Of a stretch of DNA of 35,065 nucleotides, positions 8,924-17,678 are shown one piece after another (position 1 is the stretch's first letter; each line of letters opens with the position of its first letter). Source of the stretch: Planctomycetaceae bacterium (GTDB lineage Bacteria > Planctomycetota > Planctomycetia > Planctomycetales > Planctomycetaceae); the NCBI GenBank assembly GCA_002722955.1, contig PBMZ01000053.1, positions 1 through 35,065 of the forward strand, in the 5' to 3' direction. The position numbers and the translations under genes are program-made. Under the pieces are notes generated by a model. It was not told the DNA's origin, made no database searches, and worked only from the letters and a program-made list of their open reading frames with translations.

Positions 8924-8929
8924 GGAATC

Positions 8930-9979
8930 ATGGCCGGTAAGAAACTAACAGTGGTGATTTCGCAATCGCAGGGAAAGAACCCCGCGAAGCGAGCCCTTGA
9001 GGAATAGTTGGCGGCGGCGTTGATTTTCGACGACGCCATCGACGTCTCCTTGGTGCCTCACCTTTATGACATGTCACCGGATCACACCGGAATGCTCTTC
9101 ATGCGTTCTGTGCCGGGCGACGTCTTGGTCCTTTCCTGGTTGTTCCCGCGCGCGTCACGTTGGATCCTGGATCGATGCGGCATTCGCGGCAACGAAGGTG
9201 TCTCGCTCCTCAATAAGTCCGACGACGATGAGGAATTCGACGAGGATGAAGCCGAAGCTGCCATGGACTCGGACAGCGAATCGCCAAACGGAATCGGTTC
9301 AGTCGACGTCCCTGATCGCAATGTCTACTGCATCGATCTTCGTGACCACACCGACCCCAAAGTCTACTTGGACGAGATTGATCGCATCGCGAAGGAAAAG
9401 TCTGTCCAGACTGTTGACCTGATGCAGTGGATTCAGGGAACCCCCAAGCCTGAACAGTTACAGCGATATTTGGAGCCAGAAAAGCAACTCGCAGCGATGC
9501 GAACCGACGGTTCGGAACATCCCGAGGCAGCTCATGACCCGGTGAAACGCCGGTGGTATCCCGTCATCGATTACGACCGCTGCACGAACTGCCTGGAATG
9601 CCTCGACTTTTGTCTGTTTGGAGTCTACGGCATCGATAAGCTCGATCGTATTTTGGTCGAACAGCAAGACAGCTGTAAGAAAGGTTGCCCGGCATGTAGT
9701 CGAGTTTGCCCAGAGAACGCGATCGTCTTCCCTGGTCACAAGACGCCTGCAATCGCCGGTGCCGAGGGTGACGTATCGGGCCTGAAGATTGATTTGTCGA
9801 AACTCTTCGGTGCTCCGTCGGCAGTCGACATCGCTGTTCGAGAACGCGACGTGGAACTCGTCGCCGATGGTCGCGACGCCGTTGGTGCAAGCATCGGCTT
9901 GGAAAAGCGCCAAGCTCGAGAAAACCCACGCGATGAATTGGATGACCTGATCGATGGCTTGGATGATTTGGATTTGTAA
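8930..9979 (+). pseudogene. Double [4Fe-4S] ferredoxin-domain protein with an in-frame TAG
   Basis: From ATG 8930 (Shine-Dalgarno TGAGGA, 7 bases after the lipoyl-carrier stop) the frame reads MAGKKLTVVISQSQ...AKRALEE, TAG at 9005-9007, then continues in frame with [20 protein letters not shown] to TAA at 9979, about 349 codons. The middle is acidic ([15 protein letters not shown]). The C-terminal third binds two [4Fe-4S] clusters: [11 protein letters not shown] followed by [20 protein letters not shown]. This suggests electron transfer to a cluster enzyme in the cytoplasm. The sequence after the stop clearly belongs to the same protein, so TAG is most simply a mutated GAG (EEE). A shorter product could start at TTG 9008, but it lacks a visible ribosome-binding site. 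The 5' lesion leaves all cysteines intact. Confidence 0.7.
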
Positions 9980-9989
9980 GCATACGTTT

Positions 9990-10091
9990 GAATGTCCAAT
10001 GTCGAACAAGGAATGTCCAAGGATGAAGTGACATGCAGTGACCGTCCTCTTACTTCGACTTTGGACATTCCTTGTTCGACATTCGACATTC
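9990..10091. repeat. 31-bp inverted repeat between ferredoxin and cyclase genes
   Basis: The arm at 9990-10020 and the arm at 10061-10091 are reverse complements with a single mismatch, around a 40-base centre. Each arm itself contains repeated GAATGTCC/AATGTCGAA words. It has no T-run. Its place inside an operon-like cluster suggests an mRNA hairpin or a mobile palindromic element rather than a terminator. Confidence 0.85.
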
Positions 10092-10113
10092 AATTCTTCA
10101 ACCCAGCTCAGCA

Positions 10114-12015
10114 ATGCCATCGACACGCATCACAGAATGCTACGACAAAGTTTGCTCGGAACTGCTGGCCGAGCGAAGTGCGGACGGTTACTGGGAGGGT
10201 GAGCTTTCGACATCCGCGCTCTCAACGGCGGTTGCAGTGATGGCGCTGCAGTTAGTGCTCAGAGAACTCAGGCATCCAACCCGAATCGAACGTTTGGATG
10301 GGGTTCACAAGAAGCGGCTTCAAGAGCTCGAGCCGCAATTGCAGCCCATGATTGATGGTGGGCTGCGCTGGCTTGCCGGGCATCAAAACGAAGACGGCGG
10401 TTGGGGCGACACCGTCAAGAGCATCAGTAACATCTCAACGTCTATGTTGGCGCGAGCTGTCTTCAAAGCAACGGAAACGGAAGATCAATATTCCGAAGTC
10501 GTCCAAAATGCTCAGTTGTATATCGACGAGGAGGGTGGTGTTGACGCCGTCCTAAAACGCTACGGGAAAGACCGAACGTTTTCGATTCCGATTTTGACGC
10601 ACTGTGCGTTGGCTGGCCTTGTCAGTTGGCGAAAAGTCATCCCATTGCCGTTCGAACTGGCGTGCATTCCTACCAAGTTCTACAGCGCGGTCAAGCTGCC
10701 AGTTGTCAGCTACGCGTTGCCAGCATTGATCGCGATCGGGCAAGCCCGTTTCCACTTTGCGAAACCTTGGAACCCGCTGGCTCGAGTTATTCGCGCGATG
10801 GCCATTCAACCCAGCCTCAGAGTGCTTGAAAGCGTTCAGCCCGAAAATGGTGGATTTCTGGAAGCGACACCGCTGACCAGCTTCGTCACCATGAGCTTGG
10901 CGGCGATGGGTTTGATCGATCACCCGGTGACTCGCCGTGGCGTTGAATTCATCATGGACTCGGTTCGGTCGGATGGGAGTTGGCCGATTGATACGAACTT
11001 GACGACGTGGGTAACAACGCTTTCGGTCAACGCTCTGAAGCAGGACTTGCCAACGGCCGAACGTCCTGCGATTCAAGGTTGGTTGATGAAACAACAGTTT
11101 CACGACGTGCATCCTTATACGAATGCGGCGCCGGGGGCTTGGGCTTGGACTGATCTCCCTGGTGGAGTGCCTGACGCCGACGACACGCCGGGCGCGTTGC
11201 TTGCGATCCTTGAGATGCGCGGAAGCGAGCCCTTGACGACGACCGAAGTTCACGCAGTGCTCAGTGGTATCGAGTGGCTCCTGAATCTGCAAAACCGTGA
11301 TGGCGGCTGGCCGACCTTTTGTCGAGGTTGGGGAACGTTGCCCTTCGACCGTAGCTCGCCCGACATCACCGCCCACGTCCTAAGAGCCCTATCTCGATGG
11401 TTGCAATTGCCGAATGTTGACGATGTTGACACGGCCGTTGTGGAAAGAGTTCGGAAGGCGAGCGACAAAGGCTTCGAGTTCCTTGGATCCAATCAGCGAG
11501 CGGATGGTAGTTGGCTACCACTTTGGTTTGGCAATCAATTCAATGACGACGACGAGAATCCCGTTTATGGTACGGCCAAGGTCTTGGTCGCTTATCGAGA
11601 CGCGGACCGCTGGAATGAGGAGCCTGCGCGTCGAGCTCGCCGGTTGTTGGCTGGCTTGCAAAACGTCGATGGCGGTTGGGGCTCGGGACCTCCCAATCCC
11701 AAGTCGAATGAAGATCCACAAGTTTCTAGCGTCGAGGAGACGGCGCTTGCCATCGAAGTCCTGTTGCCCGATGTGGACTATCAAGCGGGGACCAACGCCG
11801 GGTTAGACTGGTTGATGGAAAAAATCGAAAGCGGTTCGTGGCGAGAATCTTCTCCCATAGGTTTCTATTTTGCCAAATTATGGTATTTTGAAGCCTTGTA
11901 CCCGATGATTTTTACGGTCGCGGCGATGCGAGAAGCTCGGCAGCAACACTTAGCAAGTGAAGATGGGCAGGCTGAGAGTTTTGTTGAGTCGACCAGTGCC
12001 GCGGTCGAGACCTAG
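10114..12015 (+). CDS. Class II terpene (squalene-hopene) cyclase-like protein
   Basis: The 633-residue product has the alpha/alpha-barrel repeats of the squalene-hopene cyclase / prenyltransferase superfamily. QW-type repeats are visible: GHQNEDGGWGDT, NGGFLEATPL, DGSWPIDTNLTTW, LQNRDGGWPTF, NQRADGSWLPLW and LQNVDGGWG. The general-acid motif DxDD of class II cyclases is present as D354-A-D356-D-T within GGVPDADDTPGAL. The C-terminus (PIGFYFAKLWYFEALYP) also resembles cyclases. Such enzymes protonate and cyclise linear polyprenes such as squalene. Start ATG 10114 is chosen because the upstream ATG at 10072 lies in the inverted repeat. No squalene synthase gene is visible, while a polyprenyl synthase gene follows 138 bases later, so the substrate may be another polyprenyl. 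No membrane segment is obvious. Confidence 0.8.
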   Translation: MPSTRITECYDKVCSELLAERSADGYWEGELSTSALSTAVAVMALQLVLRELRHPTRIERLDGVHKKRLQELEPQLQPMIDGGLRWLAGHQNEDGGWGDTVKSISNISTSMLARAVFKATETEDQYSEVVQNAQLYIDEEGGVDAVLKRYGKDRTFSIPILTHCALAGLVSWRKVIPLPFELACIPTKFYSAVKLPVVSYALPALIAIGQARFHFAKPWNPLARVIRAMAIQPSLRVLESVQPENGGFLEATPLTSFVTMSLAAMGLIDHPVTRRGVEFIMDSVRSDGSWPIDTNLTTWVTTLSVNALKQDLPTAERPAIQGWLMKQQFHDVHPYTNAAPGAWAWTDLPGGVPDADDTPGALLAILEMRGSEPLTTTEVHAVLSGIEWLLNLQNRDGGWPTFCRGWGTLPFDRSSPDITAHVLRALSRWLQLPNVDDVDTAVVERVRKASDKGFEFLGSNQRADGSWLPLWFGNQFNDDDENPVYGTAKVLVAYRDADRWNEEPARRARRLLAGLQNVDGGWGSGPPNPKSNEDPQVSSVEETALAIEVLLPDVDYQAGTNAGLDWLMEKIESGSWRESSPIGFYFAKLWYFEALYPMIFTVAAMREARQQHLASEDGQAESFVESTSAAVET

Positions 12016-12152
12016 TGATTCTGCTTCTCCCTTGGCCAATTACGCACCAAGCGTAAGTTAACCCGCCAAGGATTTCCTCCCAATAGACTCGCCTGAAACA
12101 ACCCGCCTGTTACCGCCCCAGCGGTTCAGTGAAATATTTCGAGGAGTAGCAC

Positions 12153-14045
12153 GTGTCGATTGCACCGACGGAACAGCAAGAGTTCGACAACGTCGTATCT
12201 CAAACCGATAATCTGCCGGAAGACAGCGAGGCCGTGGAAAACACGGAATCATTGCTTGATGACGACGATCCTAAGCCGAAGAAGCGGAAACGTCGCAAGA
12301 GCACCACGCACTTGAAGTCCGTTCCTGAAACGTTGGAAGAACGAGAAGCCATCAAGGCGGCCGCTGAGCGTTACGCGGAAAGAATCAACAAGACTAAACC
12401 GTTCAACCGCGCGCAGTTGGAAGTCTGGGGCCGTGAATTGCTGGCCGAGCTATCGTTGCCAGAATCGTATCTTGGCTTCACCGCTGTTTTGATCGGCAAC
12501 TTCTTCTGGAAACGCCAATTCCTGGCGACTCCATTTGACCGACGGTTGTTGCTGCTGCCACATTGTCTAAAGCACGCGGAAGGATGTCCAGCGGAGTACG
12601 ATGAATTCGGACTCGACTGCGAACGCTGCGGAGCATGCTCGATCGCCGATTATAAAGTCAAAGCCGAGAAGCTTGGCTATAAGGTATTGGTGGCCGAGGG
12701 CTCGCCGATCGTCCTCAAGATCATCGTCAGCGGTTACGTCGATGGCATCTTGGGAGTCGCTTGCCTGAATGTTTTGGAAAAGGCCATCGACAAGGTGTTG
12801 ATTGCTGGCGTGCCCTCGTATGCGATTCCGTTGCACTCGGGTGATTGCAAGAACACCAAGATGGACGAAGCATGGATTTGGGAAGTGCTCGAGAAGTACG
12901 AACCCTTGCCCTCGCCGCAAACTCAGAGTTACTTGCCGTTGATGCGAGCTTCGAACGAATTGTACGACGACGACTTTGATCACTTGCTACCGCCGATACG
13001 CGGTAAGAAGAACGCACCGGATTCTCCCATCGCGAAGACAGAGACGATTGCTTACGACTGGTTGAAGCACGGCGGTAAGCGGTTTCGTCCGTTCATCACT
13101 TTGGCCGCGTACGATGCGTTGACGGGTGCCAAAGGCCTGAAGAGCGGGGCATCGGGTGAGAAGCTTGAGCTCTCTGACTCCGTAAGACGAGTCGCGATGT
13201 CGATCGAAGCTTTTCATAAGGCGTCACTGGTTCACGACGACATTGAAGACGACGACCTTTATCGATATGGCCGAGAGACCTTGCATCGCCAATACGATAC
13301 GGGGACGGCCATCAATGTTGGTGATCACCTGATCGGACTCGGATACAAGTTGCTCAACTCGTGTCGGAGCGAATTGGGGGCCGAGGTCGCATGTGACGTC
13401 TTGGAACGGATGGCGGCTGCTCACATCAAATTGTGTGATGGTCAAGGTGCCGAGATGGCCTGGGGGACCCAATCCGACTTTGAGATCTCGCCCCTGGATG
13501 CATTGCAGATTTACGCGTTGAAAACTTCACCCGCGTTTGAAGCGGCCCTCTATGCCGGCATCCGAATGGCCGGAGACGTTGAGAAATACGAAGAGATGAT
13601 CCCGTTGTTCTCGCGGCATTTGGGCGTCGGCTTCCAAATCCTCAACGACCTCAAAGACTGGCAAGGCGACGACAATAACAAGTTGGTCGCCGGTCAAGAC
13701 GCGCTAGCATTGCGACCGACTGTGTTGTTGGCACTCGCGATGCAAGCCGCCGATGAGAGACAACGCGCCGAATTGGACGCAGTGCTGAAGGGCGACGAAC
13801 CCGATGGCTTGCGGATCGCTCGATTACGACGCGTCTTCCAAGAATGCAGCATCTTCGAAAAGGCCGAAGCGTTGGTCGAGAAATCTCGCAACCGAGCCGA
13901 GGCACTTGCCGACGACGTCGAATGCGATGAGTTTCGGCAACTGTTGTATTTCCTGGTGGACACGGTACTCGCGCCGGAAACCGAAGAGGTGAAACCGGAT
14001 CCATCGGTAATGGTGCAGTTGCCAATCGCTAGCGTATCTGGCTAG
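12153..14045 (+). CDS. DUF116 - polyprenyl diphosphate synthase fusion
   Basis: The protein of about 630 residues joins two domains. After a charged N-terminus (KPKKRKRRK), residues ~105-265 match DUF116: a Cys-rich site ([15 protein letters not shown], then [10 protein letters not shown], probably metal or Fe-S binding), [20 protein letters not shown], and [11 protein letters not shown]. Residues ~285-600 are a trans-isoprenyl diphosphate synthase. [10 protein letters not shown] binds isopentenyl diphosphate, the first Asp-rich motif is D362-D-I-E-D366, and the second is N498-D-L-K-D-W, a variant with Asn in place of the first Asp. It would elongate allylic diphosphates; chain length cannot be set from sequence. 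GTG 12153 is the start, supported by GAGGAG nine bases upstream. It closes the cluster with the cyclase and ends in a shared terminator with BamA. Confidence 0.85.
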   Translation: MSIAPTEQQEFDNVVSQTDNLPEDSEAVENTESLLDDDDPKPKKRKRRKSTTHLKSVPETLEEREAIKAAAERYAERINKTKPFNRAQLEVWGRELLAELSLPESYLGFTAVLIGNFFWKRQFLATPFDRRLLLLPHCLKHAEGCPAEYDEFGLDCERCGACSIADYKVKAEKLGYKVLVAEGSPIVLKIIVSGYVDGILGVACLNVLEKAIDKVLIAGVPSYAIPLHSGDCKNTKMDEAWIWEVLEKYEPLPSPQTQSYLPLMRASNELYDDDFDHLLPPIRGKKNAPDSPIAKTETIAYDWLKHGGKRFRPFITLAAYDALTGAKGLKSGASGEKLELSDSVRRVAMSIEAFHKASLVHDDIEDDDLYRYGRETLHRQYDTGTAINVGDHLIGLGYKLLNSCRSELGAEVACDVLERMAAAHIKLCDGQGAEMAWGTQSDFEISPLDALQIYALKTSPAFEAALYAGIRMAGDVEKYEEMIPLFSRHLGVGFQILNDLKDWQGDDNNKLVAGQDALALRPTVLLALAMQAADERQRAELDAVLKGDEPDGLRIARLRRVFQECSIFEKAEALVEKSRNRAEALADDVECDEFRQLLYFLVDTVLAPETEEVKPDPSVMVQLPIASVSG

Positions 14046-14058
14046 TCACAGCATCGGT

Positions 14059-14117
14059 AGCCGCCAAGGCTTTCGGCTTTTTCGCACCGCTCATCCGCGC
14101 CGAAAGCCTTGGCGGCT
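14059..14117. terminator. Long hairpin between convergent genes
   Basis: AGCCGCCAAGGCTTTCGGC (14059-14077) is perfectly complementary to GCCGAAAGCCTTGGCGGCT (14099-14117), a 19-bp stem with a 21-base loop. It separates the polyprenyl synthase (+) and BamA (-) genes and could terminate both. The flanking T-tracts are weak, so it may be a palindromic repeat doing this job. Confidence 0.7.
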
Positions 14118-14138
14118 TCCGCTACGGCTTGAATGCGC

Positions 14139-17018
14139 CTATCGAGTCAAACCGACGTAGAAGCTAAACACGCGTTCGTCGTCGAAGTCTTCCGTTTGAA
14201 CGGGGAAGGCCCAGTCCAAAGCAATCGGGGCTGGTCCCATCGCCGGGACGGTCAAGCGAAGACCGACACCAGCCGTGACACGGAAATCGTCGAAGCCCGG
14301 TGATGTCTCGACCGTACCGAAGTCGGTGAAGGCCACGGCAGCAATGTTCTCGTCGGCTGTGATCGGAATCTTGTATTCCGCACCACCCAGGAACAGGAAG
14401 CGACCGCCGACTCGAACACCGAATTCTCGGGGACTGACGCCGCGAAACTCGAAGCCGCGGAAAGACTGAAAACCACCCGCGGTGTATCGTTCGAAGATCG
14501 GAGTTCCGTTGTCTGTCCAGCCCATCGAAGCACGAAGCGACAAGATGTGACGTCCGCCACCATCAGCACGTTCGTAGACGGTGAAGTACTGACGTCCCTC
14601 GACATCGAATCGAGGATAGTCGAAATCGCCAAACGCTTGCTGATAGCCAGCCTCGATGTAGTGACCTTCGGCGGGCAAGTAAGGTGCGTCGCGTGTGTCG
14701 TGTGCGATCGAGATCAATGCCGTTGACAGATAGTTGTCACCAACCGATTCGGCCAAGATTTGAGGCGTTGGTACATCGGGGTCGGTCAGCTCGACGTTTT
14801 CCAAACGGATCGCACCACTCAAGGACCATTCTGGCGTGAACTGACGTCCGAAGCGAATCCGTCCGCCAAGTCGTTCTTCATCCCAGTCGGGCAAAAATCG
14901 GTTGTAGAAGAAACCGCTGACGCCAAGGCTGTAGTCAGTGTTCAAGAAGTAAGGATCGGACCATTCGATCAAGTACCGGCTGACAATGTTTCCAGGGACA
15001 GCTTCCAAACGAAATCGCTGACCGCCGCCACGCCATGCCGTGCCTTCCGCCAAACTAGCCCAATTTGTCGGAGGCCGCAGGATATCGAAGTTGTTCTCTT
15101 CCAAGATGATCGAGCCGACGACGCCCGCATCACTGTTGACACCAACACCAAACATCAAGCGGCCGGTTCGAGCTTCATTGACGGTGAAGGTCAGGTCGAC
15201 TTCACCCGGTGGCGCGTTCATGGCGTCTTGAAAGGGTGAAGCTGGTGCGCGTCCGTACGGATCGCCTTGCGTGTTGTTCTCGAAGATATAGTTCGGCGGT
15301 TGTGGCAAGCCGTCCGGGCTCTGTGCACGAATGGTTGTCAGTGGTTCGATGAATGAAGAAGTCTTGGCTTCAAAATCGATACTTGGTGACGAGAAAACTT
15401 TCGATGACAAAGGTGTCTCGAAGTCTTCCTTGTTCGTGTCATCTTGTGTGATCGGCACGAACATTGGCAAGTTGCCCGCTGGTGCCTTGCTTGTTTCGTC
15501 GCTGTCGACCGATTGATAAGAAACCGATGCCGACAAGTTTGGTTCGATCTTTCGGACGCTGACATCGATAAATCCAATGCCATCATCAGCTTGACCGCGT
15601 ACCGTTCGGCGTCCCGAGATTTGGTCCTCGGCAACACGCGACACGTTGACTCGCGGACCCAATTGAGGACCGCGCTCGAAGATGACATTTTCTAAGCGCC
15701 GCTCGCTGCGTTTGATCAGTTTCGCGTTGGCCAAATCGCCAGGGCTGACAACGATCCGGTTTAGAACAACCGATTCGCGTGTGTGCGGATGATCGCCGCG
15801 GATGTTGACGTTGATCTTGCGGATTTTCCAGATGCGGTCCTCGTCGATTCGGTAGACAACATCGACCGTCCCGGGCTCGTCCAGGAATTGTGGCACGGCA
15901 TCGATTTGGGCAAACAGCCGGCCCAGTCGTCCGTAGCGATCCTTCATCATGTCGACGTCTTTGTTCAAGAATCGCGAGTTGAAGTACTCGCCGTCTTTCA
16001 TCTTGAACTCAGCTTGCAACTCCTCACTGGAAAGCTCTCGGTTCCCTTCCAACTTGATATTGCGAACCTTGTACCGCTCGCCCTCTTTGATCTTGTAAGT
16101 CACGGTCACATTGGTGATGTGACGGACGAACGGATTGAATTTGCTCTCGGAGTAGGAGACCTTTTTCTCGATTTCTACGTCGAAGTATCCAAGTCCTTGA
16201 TAGTATTTCCGCAGCATTTCAATGTCTTCAGGCAAGGTCTCGGGGCGATACTTGCCACCGAAGAATGGAATGCCTAGAAATGCTCGCTTAGTTCGCAGTT
16301 TCGTTCGTAGGATTCCCGTGCTAAAGGCTTCGTTGCCTTCGAAATTCAGCCAGCGAACGATCAGTTTCTTGCCTTCCTTGATCTCAAAGATGACGTTGCG
16401 GTCTTCTCTGTTGTTACCCTCGATCAAGGTGACTTTGGCGTCAGTGAATCCCTTTTCCTTATAGTGTTGCTCGATGCGGCGAGCTGACTCGCGGTTCGAT
16501 GCGACATCGAACGCACCGCCCTTTTTCAGGCCGGTCAATCCGCGAAGGTAGCTGGTCTTGATGTGCTTGTTACCACGATACTCGACCTTTTCAATGATTG
16601 GCTTTTCGACGACGCGAAAGACTAAGAGTAAACCGTCCTTCGTTTTTCGGTAACGTGGTTCAACGCTGTAAAACCAGCGTGTGCTATAGAGTCGCTTGAG
16701 GTCATCTTTGATCTGAGCTTCGGTGGCGGGACGTCCCAGTTGAATCTTGACGTATTCCAAGATCGCGTCTTCGGGAATCGTTTTGTTGCCTTCCACCTGA
16801 ATTGCGGTGACTGGCGATTCGAGCGATGCGCCGGCAGTTTCGAGCCGCTCGGGCGGACTTTGAAGCTCGGTAGGTTCTGTCAACGGTGACGGATTCTGAC
16901 CGCGGAACGTTGGCATCGTTTGACAACCCGTTACCGTCCAAATCAAGCATGCAGCGCATAAAAGCGTGATGCCATTGGCAGTTTGGCCCGCACGGGTCTC
17001 GGTCGAGACACCAGTCAT
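14139..17018 (-). CDS. bamA: BamA/Omp85 outer-membrane assembly protein
   Basis: About 959 residues from ATG 17018, chosen because GGAAGTGA lies just upstream and the longer frame to 17159 has no such site. The N-terminus carries a hydrophobic stretch ending in VTGC, a possible lipobox (Cys32). POTRA domains follow from residue ~70 (VTAIQVEGNKTIPEDAIL, VEKPIIEKVEYRGNKHIK, IVRWLNFEGNEAFST, YKVRNIKLEGNRELSSEEL and a further one). A Pro/Ser/Thr-rich insertion of about 110 residues (DNA ~15205-15545) follows, then a bacterial surface antigen barrel with the conserved loop motif FQSFRGFEFRG and a C-terminal aromatic strand (FSFYVGLTR). It inserts beta-barrel proteins into the outer membrane. It stands alone, convergent with the isoprenoid cluster. 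Confidence 0.9.
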   Translation of the reverse strand: MTGVSTETRAGQTANGITLLCAACLIWTVTGCQTMPTFRGQNPSPLTEPTELQSPPERLETAGASLESPVTAIQVEGNKTIPEDAILEYVKIQLGRPATEAQIKDDLKRLYSTRWFYSVEPRYRKTKDGLLLVFRVVEKPIIEKVEYRGNKHIKTSYLRGLTGLKKGGAFDVASNRESARRIEQHYKEKGFTDAKVTLIEGNNREDRNVIFEIKEGKKLIVRWLNFEGNEAFSTGILRTKLRTKRAFLGIPFFGGKYRPETLPEDIEMLRKYYQGLGYFDVEIEKKVSYSESKFNPFVRHITNVTVTYKIKEGERYKVRNIKLEGNRELSSEELQAEFKMKDGEYFNSRFLNKDVDMMKDRYGRLGRLFAQIDAVPQFLDEPGTVDVVYRIDEDRIWKIRKINVNIRGDHPHTRESVVLNRIVVSPGDLANAKLIKRSERRLENVIFERGPQLGPRVNVSRVAEDQISGRRTVRGQADDGIGFIDVSVRKIEPNLSASVSYQSVDSDETSKAPAGNLPMFVPITQDDTNKEDFETPLSSKVFSSPSIDFEAKTSSFIEPLTTIRAQSPDGLPQPPNYIFENNTQGDPYGRAPASPFQDAMNAPPGEVDLTFTVNEARTGRLMFGVGVNSDAGVVGSIILEENNFDILRPPTNWASLAEGTAWRGGGQRFRLEAVPGNIVSRYLIEWSDPYFLNTDYSLGVSGFFYNRFLPDWDEERLGGRIRFGRQFTPEWSLSGAIRLENVELTDPDVPTPQILAESVGDNYLSTALISIAHDTRDAPYLPAEGHYIEAGYQQAFGDFDYPRFDVEGRQYFTVYERADGGGRHILSLRASMGWTDNGTPIFERYTAGGFQSFRGFEFRGVSPREFGVRVGGRFLFLGGAEYKIPITADENIAAVAFTDFGTVETSPGFDDFRVTAGVGLRLTVPAMGPAPIALDWAFPVQTEDFDDERVFSFYVGLTR

Positions 17019-17310
17019 GTCATTCACTTCCAGATGGGAACTGGCGGGGATCGGTGATAGGAGAGAGTGAGAATCGAAACGCAGGAGAGCGCGAATCTGT
17101 GAAACAGCGACCGTGAGGCTGCTGCTTCGGGAGGAGATCTGTGATAGGAGCGCGTACAATTAACGGAATTGCGTAGGTGGAGCAATACCGACTTCGCAGA
17201 TTTTAGTGCTCGAAAAACGTGCTGAGCGACTGCCCAGGTTAACTGTTCTCTTCATTTTCTGGAGACACGAAATTGTTGCCGTTCTTTGTTTAACCGGTAG
17301 CGTTTTGAAT

Positions 17311-17330
17311 TGCGGCGATTTATCGCCGCA
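17311..17330. repeat. Short perfect palindrome
   Basis: TGCGGCGAT (17311-17319) and ATCGCCGCA (17322-17330) pair perfectly around a two-base centre. Confidence 0.7.
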
Positions 17331-17378
17331 TTGGTTGTAGCGAAGCGTCGCACTCCCAAAATCACAGCGAAGGGGTTT

Positions 17379-17432
17379 GTGGTCCCGCGACTCCGCTTGC
17401 AGGACGTCCCGCGAGCGGAGTCGCGGGACCAC
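17379..17432. repeat. Perfect 19-bp inverted repeat
   Basis: GTGGTCCCGCGACTCCGCT (17379-17397) is exactly complementary to AGCGGAGTCGCGGGACCAC (17414-17432) around a 16-base loop (GC-rich). It resembles REP-like intergenic palindromes. There is no T-run, so it is not a typical terminator. Confidence 0.85.
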
Positions 17433-17678
17433 GAAAAATCACAATCGCCGACCGAGAAGCTCTGCGTGGGAACGATGGCAACGGACACAGCGGTTTTCGC
17501 GAATTTGACGGGACGTTGCCTGAAATAAAACCGCTTCAACCGGATCAAATTGTGATTCTGAAGACCTTTGCCTCGTGATTTCTGGGCGACTGGTTTTGAC
17601 GGCCCAAAAACTCGACCTACGTATGATTGAGATTTTTCCCAGTATGGGACAAGGTCATTAGTCAACGGGTGGGTTGCC

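Larger units (their letters stand above)
17019..17678. other. Intergenic region rich in palindromes
   Basis: No gene is supported between the divergent BamA and HD-domain genes. Besides the two palindromes listed separately, I see no ORF with a recognisable product and no clear promoter. The upstream extension of the BamA frame (17019-17159) is Ser/Leu-rich and looks non-coding. Confidence 0.5.

Noticed and set aside
10552..11376. 274-residue minus-strand frame opposite the cyclase gene
   Set aside because: Arg-rich antisense shadow; the plus-strand cyclase has clear motifs throughout.
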